From Amycolatopsis orientalis DSM 40040 = KCTC 9412 (lineage in GTDB: Bacteria; Actinomycetota; Actinomycetes; Mycobacteriales; Pseudonocardiaceae): a DNA stretch of 64,000 nucleotides. The stretch lies in assembly GCF_000478275.1 (NCBI RefSeq), contig NZ_ASJB01000045.1, positions 1 through 64,000 of the forward strand, read 5' to 3'. The number at the start of each line of letters is the position of its first letter. Positions within the stretch are counted from its first letter, which is position 1. The notes below the pieces were generated by a model. That model did not search any database and had not been told where the DNA came from. It saw only the letters and a program-made list of their open reading frames with translations. This document shows positions 35,856-46,850 of this stretch, piece after piece. Position numbers and translations under genes: made by a program.

Positions 35856-36605
35856 ATGACCGTCAAACGTAAGCTCATGGCAGCCGCCGCCGGTGCGGTT
35901 CTCGCCCCGATCGCCATCGTGGCCATCCCGCAGGTGGCCAGCGCGCACGGCTACGTGCTGTCGCCGCCCAGCCGTCAGGCGAACTGCGCACAGGGCAAGG
36001 TGTCCGGGTGCGGCAGCATCGTCTACGAACCGCAGAGCGTCGAAGGCCCCAAGGGGCTCCGCAGCTGCAACGGCGGACTTCCGCAGTTCGCGCAGCTCAA
36101 CGACGAATCGAAGTCGTGGCCCGCCGCGTCGGTCGGCAGCAGCGTGACCTTCAACTGGAAGTTCACCGCCTACCACCGGACCACGAACTACGAGTACTAC
36201 ATCGGCGGCACCAAGATCGCCGACATCAGCGGCAACAACTCCGCGCCGAAGGACCCGACGTCGCACACGGTGAACCTGAGCGGTTTCAGCGGCCGCCAGA
36301 AGGTGCTGGCCATCTGGAACATCGCGGATACGCCGATGGCCTTCTACAGCTGCATCGACCTGCAGATCGGCGGCGGCAACCCACCCACCACCAGCAACCC
36401 GCCGACCACGTCGAATCCCCCGACCAGCACCACCACGCCCACCACCAGCACTCCGCCCGCGGGCGGCACCTGGGCGGCAGGGACGGCCTACGCGGTCGGC
36501 GACACGGTGACCTACGGCGGCGCGGGCTACCGCTGCCAGCTGGCGCATACCGCGATCCAGGGCTGGGAACCGCCGAACACCCCGGCGTTGTGGACGCGTC
36601 AGTGA
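35856..36605 (+). CDS. AA10 lytic polysaccharide monooxygenase with CBM5/12 domain
   Basis: A 249-residue secreted enzyme. The signal peptide ends ...QVASA, leaving His 31 (HGYV) as the N-terminal copper ligand; the second histidine-brace residue is His 107 (TAYHRTT), and Phe 163 in MAFYSCID is the usual axial residue. A Pro/Thr/Ser linker (about 174-200) joins a chitin-binding CBM5/12 module with WAAGTAYAVGDTVTYGG. It oxidatively cleaves crystalline chitin or cellulose outside the cell. A dre site upstream fits a chitin role. Confidence 0.93.
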   Translation: MTVKRKLMAAAAGAVLAPIAIVAIPQVASAHGYVLSPPSRQANCAQGKVSGCGSIVYEPQSVEGPKGLRSCNGGLPQFAQLNDESKSWPAASVGSSVTFNWKFTAYHRTTNYEYYIGGTKIADISGNNSAPKDPTSHTVNLSGFSGRQKVLAIWNIADTPMAFYSCIDLQIGGGNPPTTSNPPTTSNPPTSTTTPTTSTPPAGGTWAAGTAYAVGDTVTYGGAGYRCQLAHTAIQGWEPPNTPALWTRQ

Positions 36606-37207
36606 AGCTCGCCCTCGTTCTCGTCGCCGGTCTCGTGGCCCTCGCGGGCTGCGGGGCCGGCGATGGCTCACCCACCACCGCCGGTGCCCCGCTCTCGCCG
36701 GTTCCCCAGTCGGCGGCGGGCGCCCCGGCGTCCGCGGAGTACAACGACGCCGACGTGATGTTCCTGCAGATGATGATCGCCCACAACAGCCAGGGCATCG
36801 AGATCGTCAAGCTGGTACACACAAAACAGGCGCAGCTACAGCCGCTGAAGGACCTCTCCGCCGCCATCGAGGCGACGCAGCAGACCGAGAGCTCCGACAT
36901 GCGGAACTGGCTGAAGTCCTGGGGGAAGCCCGAGACAGGCTCGATGGATCCGAACGCGCATCACCACCACGGTGGCGACGGACTCACGGACAAGGGGCTG
37001 CTCGAAGCGCTGTCCAAAAAGGACGGCAAGGAGTTCACCCTGGACTTCGTGGACATCCTCGTCGCGCACCAGCACAACGGCGTCGCGCTCGCGCGGACCG
37101 AGCTGAAGGACGGCAAGAACCCGGAATCGAAGGCACTGGCCCAGCGGATCATGGACTCGCGCACCGGTGAGGTCCAGCAGCTGCGGACCCTGGTCCCCGG
37201 CCAGTAG
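36602..37207 (+). CDS. DUF305-domain lipoprotein
   Basis: A 201-residue lipoprotein (LVLVAGLVALAGC). The two DUF305 helices contain MFLQMMIAHNSQGIEIV and FVDILVAHQHNGVALA, each with a conserved His, and a HHHHGG cluster lies between them; the family is suspected of binding metal such as copper. GTG 36602 overlaps the LPMO stop (GTGA), so the two are translationally coupled. As LPMOs need copper, a copper-handling partner is an attractive inference. Confidence 0.85.
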   Translation: MKLALVLVAGLVALAGCGAGDGSPTTAGAPLSPVPQSAAGAPASAEYNDADVMFLQMMIAHNSQGIEIVKLVHTKQAQLQPLKDLSAAIEATQQTESSDMRNWLKSWGKPETGSMDPNAHHHHGGDGLTDKGLLEALSKKDGKEFTLDFVDILVAHQHNGVALARTELKDGKNPESKALAQRIMDSRTGEVQQLRTLVPGQ

Positions 37208-37258
37208 AACGCGTTTCGTCCTCTGGATGCGTTATGCATTCAGAGGACGAAACGCGTT
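37208..37258. repeat. Palindromic element, family C, filling the gap between two genes
   Basis: Two 23-base arms with one G-T mismatch and a 5-base loop occupy exactly the bases between the DUF305 stop and the hspR stop. The GCATTCAGAGGACGAAA arm core is shared with the element inside the PfkB gene. It probably acts as a two-way terminator here. Confidence 0.78.
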
Positions 37259-37696
37259 CTAGCCGCGGCGCTTGGGTTTCCAGACCACGAGGGCGGTCTG
37301 CTGCCGCAGGGGCACGAGGTCCTTGCGGTAGGAGGCGTGCACGGCCGCGGCCGTCTGTTCGGCGGCGGTGTACGCGGCCGCGAGTTCCTCGGTCAGTTCG
37401 GCGATCCGGTCCCGCAGCGCGTCGACCTGGTTCTCCAGCTCGATGATCCGCTTGATGCCCGCGAGGTTGACACCGTCCTCTTGGGACAGTCGCTGCACTT
37501 CGCGCAGCAACGCGATGTCCCGCATGGAATAGCGCCGTCCGCCACCGGAGGTCCGGCCCGGCGACACGAGACCCTGCCGGTCGTAGGACCGGAGGGTCTG
37601 CGCGTGCAGGCCGGAAAGCTGCGCCGCCACCGAGATGACGAACACCGGGGTGTCTTCGTCCGCACCGTGCGGCAGCCCGCCGAACATCCTGCTCAC
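37259..37696 (-). CDS. hspR: HspR heat-shock repressor (MerR family)
   Basis: A 145-residue MerR-type regulator. The HTH is [20 protein letters not shown], followed by [19 protein letters not shown] and a coiled coil; the C-terminus KPKRRG matches HspR. It represses the dnaK operon and clpB through HAIR sites with DnaK as co-repressor. GTG 37696 overlaps the dnaJ stop; the Met three codons in is the alternative start. Confidence 0.93.
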   Translation of the reverse strand: MSRMFGGLPHGADEDTPVFVISVAAQLSGLHAQTLRSYDRQGLVSPGRTSGGGRRYSMRDIALLREVQRLSQEDGVNLAGIKRIIELENQVDALRDRIAELTEELAAAYTAAEQTAAAVHASYRKDLVPLRQQTALVVWKPKRRG

Positions 37697-38865
37697 CTGC
37701 CTTCGAGAAGTTCGGTGATCTCCGGTCGCGGGTCGTGTTCGGCCATGGCGTCCGCGTAGGCCTCCAGGGCCTCACGGGCCTTGTCGTCCAATTTGGACGG
37801 AATGGCCGCCTGCAGGGTGACCAGCAGATCGCCCTGCGCGCCGTCCCGCTTCGCGATTCCCTTGCCGCGCACACGAAGTACCCGACCACTCGCCGTGCCC
37901 TGCGGCACCTTCAGCGACACCTTGCCCTCGAGGGTCGGCACGGTGATCGTGCCGCCGAGGGCCAGTTCCGTGAAGGACACCGGCACGGTGATGGTCAGGT
38001 CGAGGTTCTGCCGCCCGAAGACCGGATGCGGGGCGACGTGCACGCGGACGTACAGGTCGCCCGGCTGCGCGCCGCCGCGGCCCGGTTCACCCTGGCCGGC
38101 GAGCCGGATCCGCTGGTCGTCGGCGACGCCCGGCGGGATCCGCACGGTCAGCGTGCGGGTGCGGGTGCTGACGCCCTCGCCCGCGCATTCCGGGCAGGGC
38201 TCGTCGATGATCGAGCCGCGGCCGCGGCAGTCGCGGCACGGCTCGGAGAACGCGAACGCGCCCTGGCTCCGGCTGACCAGCCCGCTGCCCTGGCAGGTCG
38301 AGCACGTCCGCGGGGAAGTCCCCGGTTTCGCGCCGTTCCCGCCGCAGGTGGAACACGTCGCCGGGCTCGACAGCCGCAGCGGCAGGGTCGCCCCCTTGAC
38401 CGCCTCGGTGAAGTCGATCCGGACGTCGGTCTCCACGTCCGTGCCGCGCTGCGGCCGGTTCGCCGTGGCACCGGCGGCGCCGCGACGGCCGAAGAGGCCG
38501 CCGAGGATGTCACCGAGCCCGCCGAAGCCGCCCTGCTGCTGACCGGCCTGGCCGAAGATGTCGCCGACGTCGAAGCCACCCGCGCCACCGCCGCCACCCG
38601 GGAAGCCGAAGCCGCCGGGACCGCCGGAGCCGAAGAGACGCCGGGCCTCGTCGTATTCCTTGCGCTTGGACGTATCGGAAAGCACGCCGTATGCCTCGGA
38701 GACCGCCTTGAACTTCTTCTCCGCCTCCGCGTTGCCCGCGTTGGCGTCGGGGTGGTTCTCCTTGGCCAGCTTGCGATAGGCCTTCTTGATCTCGTCCGGG
38801 GTGGCATCGGAGGAGACGCCCAGCTCACGGTAGAAGTCCTTACCGATCCATTCTCGTGCACTCAC
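37693..38865 (-). CDS. dnaJ: DnaJ co-chaperone
   Basis: A 390-residue type I J-protein. The J-domain has the HPD motif ([10 protein letters not shown], about residue 37), then a Gly/Phe-rich region (about 78-135), four CxxCxGxG zinc repeats ([32 protein letters not shown]) and the C-terminal substrate domain. It delivers substrates to DnaK. It is third in the operon, 33 bases after grpE. Confidence 0.97.
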   Translation of the reverse strand: MSAREWIGKDFYRELGVSSDATPDEIKKAYRKLAKENHPDANAGNAEAEKKFKAVSEAYGVLSDTSKRKEYDEARRLFGSGGPGGFGFPGGGGGAGGFDVGDIFGQAGQQQGGFGGLGDILGGLFGRRGAAGATANRPQRGTDVETDVRIDFTEAVKGATLPLRLSSPATCSTCGGNGAKPGTSPRTCSTCQGSGLVSRSQGAFAFSEPCRDCRGRGSIIDEPCPECAGEGVSTRTRTLTVRIPPGVADDQRIRLAGQGEPGRGGAQPGDLYVRVHVAPHPVFGRQNLDLTITVPVSFTELALGGTITVPTLEGKVSLKVPQGTASGRVLRVRGKGIAKRDGAQGDLLVTLQAAIPSKLDDKAREALEAYADAMAEHDPRPEITELLEGR

Positions 38866-38898
38866 CGAACGTCTCCTCCTTTCACGCCGTTTCGCCGA

Positions 38899-39665
38899 TC
38901 AGCGGTTGTTCTCATCGAAAAGTTCGCCCTCGAGCGGCAGCTCGCCGCCGACGGGCGGGTCCACCGGAGCGGCTTGCGCCTCCGGTGCGGGGGCGGCCGC
39001 GGGGGCCGCGCCCGGTTCGTGATCGGTGACCCCGACCAGCGCGGCACGCAGCACGCGCTCGCCGAAGCGGTAACCGCGGCGCATGACCGTGGTGACCGTC
39101 GGGCCCGCGACGTCCGGCGACGTGCTGTGCTGGACGGCTTCGTGCACGCTCGGGTCGAAGTCCTCGCCCTCGGTGCCGAACGGCTCGAGGCCCGACCGCT
39201 GCAGGCTGCCGACCAGCTTCTCGCCGACGGCCTTGAAGGCACCGGTCAGATCGCCGTGCTGCTCCGCGCGCTCGAGGTCGTCGAGCAGCGGGAGCAGGTC
39301 ACCGACGACCGACGCCTTCGCGGCGGCGACGACCTGCTCGCGGTCGCGGTCCACGCGTTTGCGGTAGTTGGCGTACTCCGCCTGGAGCCGCTGAAGGTCG
39401 GCGGTGCGCTCCGCCAGCTCCTTCTCCAGACCGGTGGCCACCGATACCGAATCGTCCACAATGGAGTCCCCGAGGCCGGGGCCCGCGTGCGCCGGTTCGG
39501 GCGCCGCGGGCTCCTCGGTCGGAGCGGCGTGCTTCGGGCCGTCCTGGGGCTCGGCCGCCGGGGCGGCCTGGCGGACCTCACCGGTCAGCGGATCGATCCG
39601 CCGACGGTCCCGCACGACCACCGGTTCGTCCGGGCCCCGGCCCTCGGTTTCGTCGTAGCGTTCGG

Positions 39666-39669
<4 letters not shown>
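38899..39669 (-). CDS. grpE: GrpE nucleotide-exchange factor
   Basis: A 256-residue GrpE: a long disordered Pro/Ala-rich N-terminus (1-80), the coiled-coil dimer region with [18 protein letters not shown], then the beta domain including [18 protein letters not shown] and [19 protein letters not shown]. It resets DnaK by ADP release. It overlaps the dnaK stop by ATGA. Confidence 0.96.
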
Positions 39670-41540
<1,871 letters not shown>

Positions 41541-41584
41541 GGTGTGTTCCTCCTGCTATTCGTGACCTGCACGTTCACGCCCAC

Positions 41585-41605
41585 CTTGAGTGGGCGCCAC
41601 GCAAG
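41585..41605 (-). promoter_or_regulatory. HAIR site 1 of the dnaK operon
   Basis: CTTGAGT-N7-ACGCAAG matches the HspR consensus CTTGAGT-N7-ACTCAAG with one mismatch and exact spacing. It lies 45 bases before the dnaK ATG. Confidence 0.85.
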
Positions 41606-41640
41606 TTCTATCGGGATGGTGCGGCTTCCGTCAAGCTGGA

Positions 41641-41661
41641 CTTGAGCCGCCTGCACTCAAC
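41641..41661 (-). promoter_or_regulatory. HAIR site 2 of the dnaK operon
   Basis: CTTGAGC-N7-ACTCAAC is a second HspR-type inverted repeat, centred 56 bases from the first. Tandem HAIRs before dnaK are common in actinomycetes and imply cooperative repression. Confidence 0.85.
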
Positions 41662-41705
41662 CTTGTACCCGGCTCAACGAGCGACCCGGGCGTCTTGTTC
41701 CCGGC

Positions 41706-43115
41706 CTACCGGCAGACCGTGCCCGGAGCCGGTGTGACCCCGCTCACCAGGTACTTCACCTCTTCGGTGCGCACGCAGCCCGAGTTGAGCAGCCCCGTGT
41801 GCCCGTATCCGGCGTCGACCAGCAACGTCGAGTTCTCGATGTTCCGCGCGAGCCCCTTCGCCCACACCAGCGGCGTCGCCGGATCGTGTTCGCCGCCGAC
41901 CACGAGGATCGGCGCCGCGCCCCGCACGTGCTGTGGCCGCGGCAGGTACGCGGAGGCCACCGGCCAGCCCGCGCAGCCGCTCGCCATGTCCCAGAACTCG
42001 GTGTAGCGCCAGCTGTGCGGCGCGAGGGCCTTCACCAGCCCCTGCATCGCCTTCATGTCGGCGTAGGAGGTGAAGGGCGAGCCGAAGTCGTGGCAGCCGA
42101 TCGCGCGGTACGCGCCGTACGACGGGTCCAGCTGCGAGTAGGGCAGCAGCCCGTCCGCGTTCCCCGCCCTCGCGGCTTCGACCGCCTTCGCCAGGTCCGG
42201 CCAGAACATCGGCAGGATGATCGAGCCGTACAGGCCGGCCGCCATCTCCTCGGCGGTCACGTTCCGCCCGAGTTGCTTCGACGGGACACCGCCGGGGGTG
42301 CGCATGAGGGCGTCGTAGGTCGCGATGACGTCCTTGCCGCGAAGCACGCACTCAGCCGACGTCGTGCACCACTTCGCGAAGTCGTTCAGCGCGCTTTCGG
42401 TCGCGATGGCCTCGTCGAGGACCGCCTGCCGCGTCGGCCGGGAGTGGTCGACGGCCCCGTCGAGCACCATCGCCCGGATCCGCTTCGGGTACTTCTCCGC
42501 GTAGACGGCGCCGAGTTCGGAACCGTAGGAGACACCGAGCCAGTTCACCTTCGGTTCGCCCAGGGCGATCCGGATCGACTCGATGTCGTCGGCGGCGCTC
42601 CAGGTGTCCACATGGGACAAACCCGGTCCTGTCCTCTTGAGACAGTCTTGACCGGAAGAGCGGTTGTGCGCGATGAGCTTTTCGTAGTCGGCACGGCTCT
42701 TCGGGAACCGGCTGACCGCGGGGTCGTGCAGATCCGGGCCGCAGATGATCGCGGGCTCGCTCTCCCCGACACCGCGCGGATCGAAGCCGATGATGTCGAA
42801 CCGCTGCCGCGCCTCGGCCATTTCCGGTTTGTCCAGCGCGAAACCGCGACCGCCGTACTTGAGCACGGTGACCCCGGAGCCGCCCGGCCCGCCCGGGTTC
42901 GTCAGCAGGGAGCCGACGCGGCGCGCGGGATCGGTCGCGGGCAGTTTCGCCAACGCGATCGAGAACGCACCACCGCTCACCGGAAGGCTCGCGCATTCCA
43001 GTGTCGGCGCGTACTCGGTCGCGCAGGGCTTCCAGTCGATCCCGGGCGCGGCGGACGCGGGCAGCGCGGAAAGCGGCAGCAGGGTCAACGCCGTGAGCGC
43101 GGCGAGCGTCTTCAT
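41706..43115 (-). CDS. Secreted S33-type alpha/beta hydrolase (tripeptidyl aminopeptidase-like)
   Basis: A 469-residue exported hydrolase; the signal is MKTLAALTALTLLPLSALPA. The nucleophile is Ser in GVSYGSELG, the acid Asp in VGGEHDPATP and the His in GYGHTGLLN; NPGGPGGSG near residue 72 is the oxyanion region. This architecture is that of Streptomyces tripeptidyl aminopeptidases and related S33 enzymes. It is the last gene downstream of the DUF4097-type pair and overlaps the nearer one by ATGA. Confidence 0.9.
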   Translation of the reverse strand: MKTLAALTALTLLPLSALPASAAPGIDWKPCATEYAPTLECASLPVSGGAFSIALAKLPATDPARRVGSLLTNPGGPGGSGVTVLKYGGRGFALDKPEMAEARQRFDIIGFDPRGVGESEPAIICGPDLHDPAVSRFPKSRADYEKLIAHNRSSGQDCLKRTGPGLSHVDTWSAADDIESIRIALGEPKVNWLGVSYGSELGAVYAEKYPKRIRAMVLDGAVDHSRPTRQAVLDEAIATESALNDFAKWCTTSAECVLRGKDVIATYDALMRTPGGVPSKQLGRNVTAEEMAAGLYGSIILPMFWPDLAKAVEAARAGNADGLLPYSQLDPSYGAYRAIGCHDFGSPFTSYADMKAMQGLVKALAPHSWRYTEFWDMASGCAGWPVASAYLPRPQHVRGAAPILVVGGEHDPATPLVWAKGLARNIENSTLLVDAGYGHTGLLNSGCVRTEEVKYLVSGVTPAPGTVCR

Positions 43116-43783
43116 GCGGCCTTCACGGTGATCGAACCGGTGCCCGCCTGGAGATCCAGGACGTTCGGTGACGCCTGGTCCTGCCGTACGCCGCCGGTCT
43201 CGACGCCGCCGACCTCCGACTTCGCGCGAACCTGGTACGCGCCGTCCGGGACGGTGACGGTGATCTTGCCGACCTCGGCGTTCGCGGTGACCGCGCCGGG
43301 TTCGGCGAGCCCGACCTCGATGTCGCCGGTGCCGGTGCGCAGGTTCACCGGCCCGGAGGAACTCAGCACCGTGAGATCCCCGACGTCGCCGTGCAGATCG
43401 ACCGACGCCGCGCGGGTGAGCGTGATCTTCCCGGTGCCGATCCCGCCGGAGATCGCCAGCTCACGCGGGACCACGACCTCGTAGTCCACGCCGCACTGGC
43501 TACAGCCGCCGAGTACCAGCGTGCCGTTCTCGACGCTGTGCGTCTTGCCGGGATGACGTCCGGTGTAGGTGACCTGGCGGTGCAGCGAAACCGGTGCGCC
43601 GTCCTCGACCCGGAGCGTCACCCCGCCGACCGGGACGTCGACCCGGATCGCGGTGATCTGCTCGGTGACGGGCGTGCCGTCGCTCAGCGTCTCGCGGCTT
43701 TCGCTTGTGCAGCCGACGATCCCGAAGGCCGTCAGCGCGCCGAGTGCGAGCGCGCCGAGGACGCGCTTCTCCTTGTTCCCCAT
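43112..43783 (-). CDS. DUF4097-like beta-helical lipoprotein
   Basis: A 223-residue lipoprotein (lipobox ...GIVGC) whose mature part is the repetitive beta structure of DUF4097/DUF4098 adhesin-like proteins, with short repeats such as GTGKITLT, LHGDVGDLTVLS and GEIGKITVTVP-type phrases. It overlaps the S33 peptidase start by ATGA and follows a second such protein by 27 bases. Cell-surface location is likely; no function is established. Confidence 0.75.
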   Translation of the reverse strand: MGNKEKRVLGALALGALTAFGIVGCTSESRETLSDGTPVTEQITAIRVDVPVGGVTLRVEDGAPVSLHRQVTYTGRHPGKTHSVENGTLVLGGCSQCGVDYEVVVPRELAISGGIGTGKITLTRAASVDLHGDVGDLTVLSSSGPVNLRTGTGDIEVGLAEPGAVTANAEVGKITVTVPDGAYQVRAKSEVGGVETGGVRQDQASPNVLDLQAGTGSITVKAA

Positions 43784-43810
43784 GAGAAAGTGTTTCCCCC
43801 GATAAGTCCG

Positions 43811-44578
43811 TCAGGCCGCGTTGACCTTGACGCTTCCGCTGTCGGTGTTGAGATCGAGCTTGTGCGGGGCCGAACCGGACTGGTTCACGCCGATGTCGCG
43901 GCTGCCGCTGTCGGTGGTGCCGCTGACGTTGTAGTCGCCCGAGGGCACGGTGACCTCGATCGAACCGCTGTCGCTCCGGGCCGTGACGTCGGCGCTCTTG
44001 ATCAGTTCGAGTTCGATGCGGCCGCTGTTGGCACGCGCTTCGACGTTGCCGCCGAGGCGTTCCCCCTTGATGGCGCCGGAAGCCGCCTGCACGGTGACGG
44101 CCTGCCCGATGTTCTTGAGCTCGACGCGGCCGGAGTCGGCCCTGACCTTCACCGTGCCCGGCACGTCACTGATCTCGACGCCGCCGGAGTCGACGGTGAC
44201 ATCCACAGTGGACGCTCCGGCGATGTCCAGTGATCCGGAGTCGAGCCTGCCCGAAACCGGGATGCCCGCCGGGACGATCACGTCGTACCGGACCTCGCAG
44301 CTGGTGCCGCAGCCGGCGAGGACGAGGGTGTCGCCCTCCACGCGGAAGGCGTCGCCCGGCTTGTTCCAGCGGTACGAGAACTCCTGGTGCACCTTCGCCG
44401 GCCCGCTGCCCGTGCGGATCTTGACGGAGCCTTCGTCGTTGTCGACCCGGACGCTCTTGATCGACTGGGTCAGCTCGGCGGTCGCCTCCGCGTCGGACGG
44501 CCACCACCAGCCGAGGCCGGTGAGGACACCGACGCCGATCAAGGCGATGCCTCCGATTGCGAGGAGTGGGCGCGCCAT
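43811..44578 (-). CDS. DUF4097-like membrane-anchored protein
   Basis: A 255-residue protein with one N-terminal membrane helix (LLAIGGIALIGVGVLTGLGWWW) and an external repetitive beta domain. The repeated word DSGS/DSGR occurs about six times at near-regular spacing (RLDSGSLDIAG, TVDSGGVEIS, RADSGRVELK, RSDSGSIEVT, NTDSGSVKVN). Both DUF4097-type proteins share CGTSCE/CSQCG-like Cys pairs. It heads the three-gene unit with the S33 peptidase. Confidence 0.78.
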   Translation of the reverse strand: MARPLLAIGGIALIGVGVLTGLGWWWPSDAEATAELTQSIKSVRVDNDEGSVKIRTGSGPAKVHQEFSYRWNKPGDAFRVEGDTLVLAGCGTSCEVRYDVIVPAGIPVSGRLDSGSLDIAGASTVDVTVDSGGVEISDVPGTVKVRADSGRVELKNIGQAVTVQAASGAIKGERLGGNVEARANSGRIELELIKSADVTARSDSGSIEVTVPSGDYNVSGTTDSGSRDIGVNQSGSAPHKLDLNTDSGSVKVNAA

Positions 44579-44739
44579 GGTCTTGAGTCCCTCCAGAGCA
44601 GGTTTTCGTGTGTCTCGACGCTAAGGCCAGCGCGCCGGGATGGACATAGGGGTAACCCCCGGATTCGTCCCTGATCCCGCACCGGGGTCCTCGGGGTCAT
44701 AACCTGGCGGGGTCATCGGTTCCACGATCAGGAGGACGC

Positions 44740-45279
44740 ATGCCGCAGGCACCCGATCCGTACGACTTCCTGCCCGATCTGCCTGCCTTCACCTTGAGCA
44801 GCAACGACATCGAGGAAGGCGGCTTCCTGCCGACGCCGCAGCTGTCCGGGATCTTCGGCGCGGGCGGCGAGGACCGCTCCCCGCAGCTGTCCTGGGAGGG
44901 CTTCCCGGCCGAGACCAAGAGTTTCGCCGTGACCTGCTACGACCCGGACGCCCCGACGGCGAGCGGGTTCTGGCACTGGGCGGTGTTCAACATCCCCGCC
45001 TCGGTGACAGCGCTCGCCGCGAACGCTGGCGACGAAGCCGGGTCCGGCCTGCCGAAGGGCGCCATCACCCTGAAGGGGGACGGCGGCGTGAAGCAGTTCC
45101 TCGGGGCCGCCCCGCCGCCCGGGCACGGACCGCACCGGTACATCTTCGCGGTGCACGCTGTCGACGTCGAGAAGCTGGAAGTCGGCGAAGACGCTACGCC
45201 GGCCTTCCTGGGCTTCAACCTCTTCAGCCACGGGATCGCGCGGGCCACCCTTACGGCCCTGCACGAGAACAAGGGCTGA
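44740..45279 (+). CDS. PEBP/YbhB-family protein
   Basis: A 179-residue protein of the phosphatidylethanolamine-binding family (YbhB/YbcL). It has [34 protein letters not shown] near residue 48 and [19 protein letters not shown] near 128, which form the ligand pocket. Its biochemical role in bacteria is unclear. It is followed by a perfect 22-base hairpin. Confidence 0.9.
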   Translation: MPQAPDPYDFLPDLPAFTLSSNDIEEGGFLPTPQLSGIFGAGGEDRSPQLSWEGFPAETKSFAVTCYDPDAPTASGFWHWAVFNIPASVTALAANAGDEAGSGLPKGAITLKGDGGVKQFLGAAPPPGHGPHRYIFAVHAVDVEKLEVGEDATPAFLGFNLFSHGIARATLTALHENKG

Positions 45280-45287
45280 GCGACTTT

Positions 45288-45338
45288 CCGTGAAGGCCTC
45301 CTTCCCTACGCTCAAGGTAGGGAAGGAGGCCTTCACGG
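45288..45338. terminator. Bidirectional hairpin, palindromic family E
   Basis: Perfect 22-base arms (containing TGAAGGCCTCCTTCC) and a 7-base loop lie between two convergent genes, 9 bases after one stop and 14 before the other. No T-tract is present. The arm sequence is related to families A and D. Confidence 0.75.
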
Positions 45339-45351
45339 ACTTCTGCCCGCT

Positions 45352-45786
45352 TTAGACCCGCCCACCGGGCCGGGGCCGCTCCATGTACTGGCCGTCCGCC
45401 GGATCCCCGAAGCCGAACGGGCGGTACAGCTCGTGCGCGTCGGCGGTGTGCAGCATCCACCGGAACTCCGCGCCCGGCCCGTTGTCGACCATCTCCCGCA
45501 CCAGCTCCTTGCCGAGCCCGGCACCGCGCGCGTCCTCGACGACGAAGACGTCCGCGAGGTAGGCGCTGCCGATGGTGTCGGAGAACGCCCGCGCGAACCC
45601 GACCAGACGGCCACTCGAAGTCTCGTACGCGCCCACGACGCGCCACGCGTTCCTGACGACCTTCTCGACCATCTCCCGATCGCGCCACTTGCCCCAGTAG
45701 GCGCCGGTGGAGAGGAACTTCCACACCGCGTCGAGGTCCACCCGTGCCGGGTCGTCATCCAGTTCGTAAGCGCCGACAGTCCTCAT
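45352..45786 (-). CDS. GNAT-family acetyltransferase
   Basis: A 144-residue GNAT protein. The acetyl-CoA-binding region is VFVVEDARGAGLGKELVREM near residue 83, preceded by the beta strand RLVGFARAFSDT and followed by MLHTADAHELYRPFGF. The substrate is unknown. It is on the same strand as the TetR/SMR pair but 22 bases downstream, so cotranscription is possible. Confidence 0.85.
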   Translation of the reverse strand: MRTVGAYELDDDPARVDLDAVWKFLSTGAYWGKWRDREMVEKVVRNAWRVVGAYETSSGRLVGFARAFSDTIGSAYLADVFVVEDARGAGLGKELVREMVDNGPGAEFRWMLHTADAHELYRPFGFGDPADGQYMERPRPGGRV

Positions 45787-45808
45787 GAGCCGAAAGTTAC
45801 CGGGCAGG

Positions 45809-46369
45809 TCAACGCGGTTTCAGCAGGTAATCCACCACCGGCCGCAGCTCCTCCGCGGACGGCGGCTCGTCGTCGATCAGGCCCTGGATCAGCAGGCCGT
45901 CGATCCCGGCGAGGAACACCCGGAACGCGACCTCGTCGTCGTGCCGGACCATCGAGGTCAGCACGTCCAGCCAGCGCCGCGCGGCGGGCCGCAGTTCGGG
46001 CTTCCGCGCGGCCAGCAGGTACAGCTCGTACTCGGCCATAGTCCGGCCCCGTCGCGGGCCGAGCGCCTGGGCGAGCAGCCCGGCGACCTCTTCGGCACCG
46101 CGGCTGCCGCGGGAGCGGGCCCTGTCGATCATCCAGTAGACCTCGGTCGCCATATCCCTGGCGCACGAGATGAGGGTCGCGATCAGGAGGTCGTCGAGGC
46201 TGGAGAAGTGATACGTCGTCGAAGCCGTCGGCACGCCGGCCTCGGCGGCGACCGTCCGGTGGGTGACGCCGGCGACGCCGTCCCGCTCGATCACCCGCAG
46301 AGCGGCCGCGATGATCTCCTCGCGCCGCTTCTCGCCCCGCGCCTTCCGGCCGTCGACCTGGATCTTCAC
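45809..46369 (-). CDS. TetR-family regulator of the SMR gene
   Basis: A 186-residue TetR protein. The HTH region reads IERDGVAGVTHRTVAAEAGV and PTASTTYHFSSLDDLLIATL. It starts with GTG directly after the SMR stop, with no gap, so the two are cotranscribed and coupled. An operator candidate is the GACGATCGTC palindrome upstream of the SMR gene. Confidence 0.88.
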   Translation of the reverse strand: MKIQVDGRKARGEKRREEIIAAALRVIERDGVAGVTHRTVAAEAGVPTASTTYHFSSLDDLLIATLISCARDMATEVYWMIDRARSRGSRGAEEVAGLLAQALGPRRGRTMAEYELYLLAARKPELRPAARRWLDVLTSMVRHDDEVAFRVFLAGIDGLLIQGLIDDEPPSAEELRPVVDYLLKPR

Positions 46370-46696
46370 TTAATGCGCGCTCCCTGCCTCGATCAACACG
46401 ACGCCGCCGATCACCAGTGCCAGCCCACTGATCACCGCGAGGTTGACCGGCTCCTTGAAGAAGACCATGCCGACGGCCGCCACCAGCGCGACACCGGCCG
46501 CGGCCCAGATCGCGTAGGCGACGCTCACCGGCACGCCGGCCTTCAGAACGTACGCGAGGGCGACGAACGCGATGGCGTATCCGGCCACCACGACGATCGA
46601 CGGGCCCACCTTGCTGAAGCCTTCGGAGAGTTTCAACGACACCGTGGCGGATACCTCCGCGGCGATGGCCAAAGCGAGAAGAAGGTATGCACCCAT
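46370..46696 (-). CDS. SMR-family multidrug efflux protein
   Basis: A 108-residue four-helix small multidrug resistance protein. The essential membrane Glu is at position 14 (ALAIAAEVSATVSLKLSEGF), and the conserved Trp is in AYAIWAAAGVALVA. It forms a dual-topology antiporter for cationic compounds or guanidinium; EmrE versus Gdx type cannot be decided. It is first in an operon with its TetR regulator. Confidence 0.92.
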   Translation of the reverse strand: MGAYLLLALAIAAEVSATVSLKLSEGFSKVGPSIVVVAGYAIAFVALAYVLKAGVPVSVAYAIWAAAGVALVAAVGMVFFKEPVNLAVISGLALVIGGVVLIEAGSAH

Positions 46697-46713
46697 GTGA
46701 CAAAAACTACCTG

Positions 46714-46723
46714 GACGATCGTC
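46714..46723. promoter_or_regulatory. Candidate TetR operator before the SMR gene
   Basis: GACGATCGTC is a perfect 10-base palindrome 18 bases upstream of the SMR start, in an otherwise AT-rich patch. The SMR operon encodes a TetR protein, which makes it the obvious candidate to bind here. Confidence 0.5.
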
Positions 46724-46778
46724 TTAAAACAAAGAGAGGTGTACACCACATCGGTGGGACTTGGGCGCGGTCAGTGGG

Positions 46779-46792
46779 TTACCCATCAGTAA
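46779..46792. promoter_or_regulatory. Candidate operator before etfD
   Basis: TTACCCATCAGTAA has TTAC/GTAA arms around a 6-base centre. Sites of this shape are bound by TetR-type regulators of fatty-acid genes in actinobacteria, and EtfD serves fatty-acid oxidation. The link is inference. Confidence 0.45.
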
Positions 46793-46850
46793 GAAGCATT
46801 AGTCTGCCCGAACCACCACACCGCTTCACTCGGACGAAAGGCACCCGACG

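Noticed and set aside
36363..36470. Short tandem-like repeats (CCACCACCAGCAACCCGCC type), considered as a CRISPR or minisatellite.
   Set aside because: They encode the Pro/Thr/Ser linker of the LPMO; low-complexity linker, not an array.
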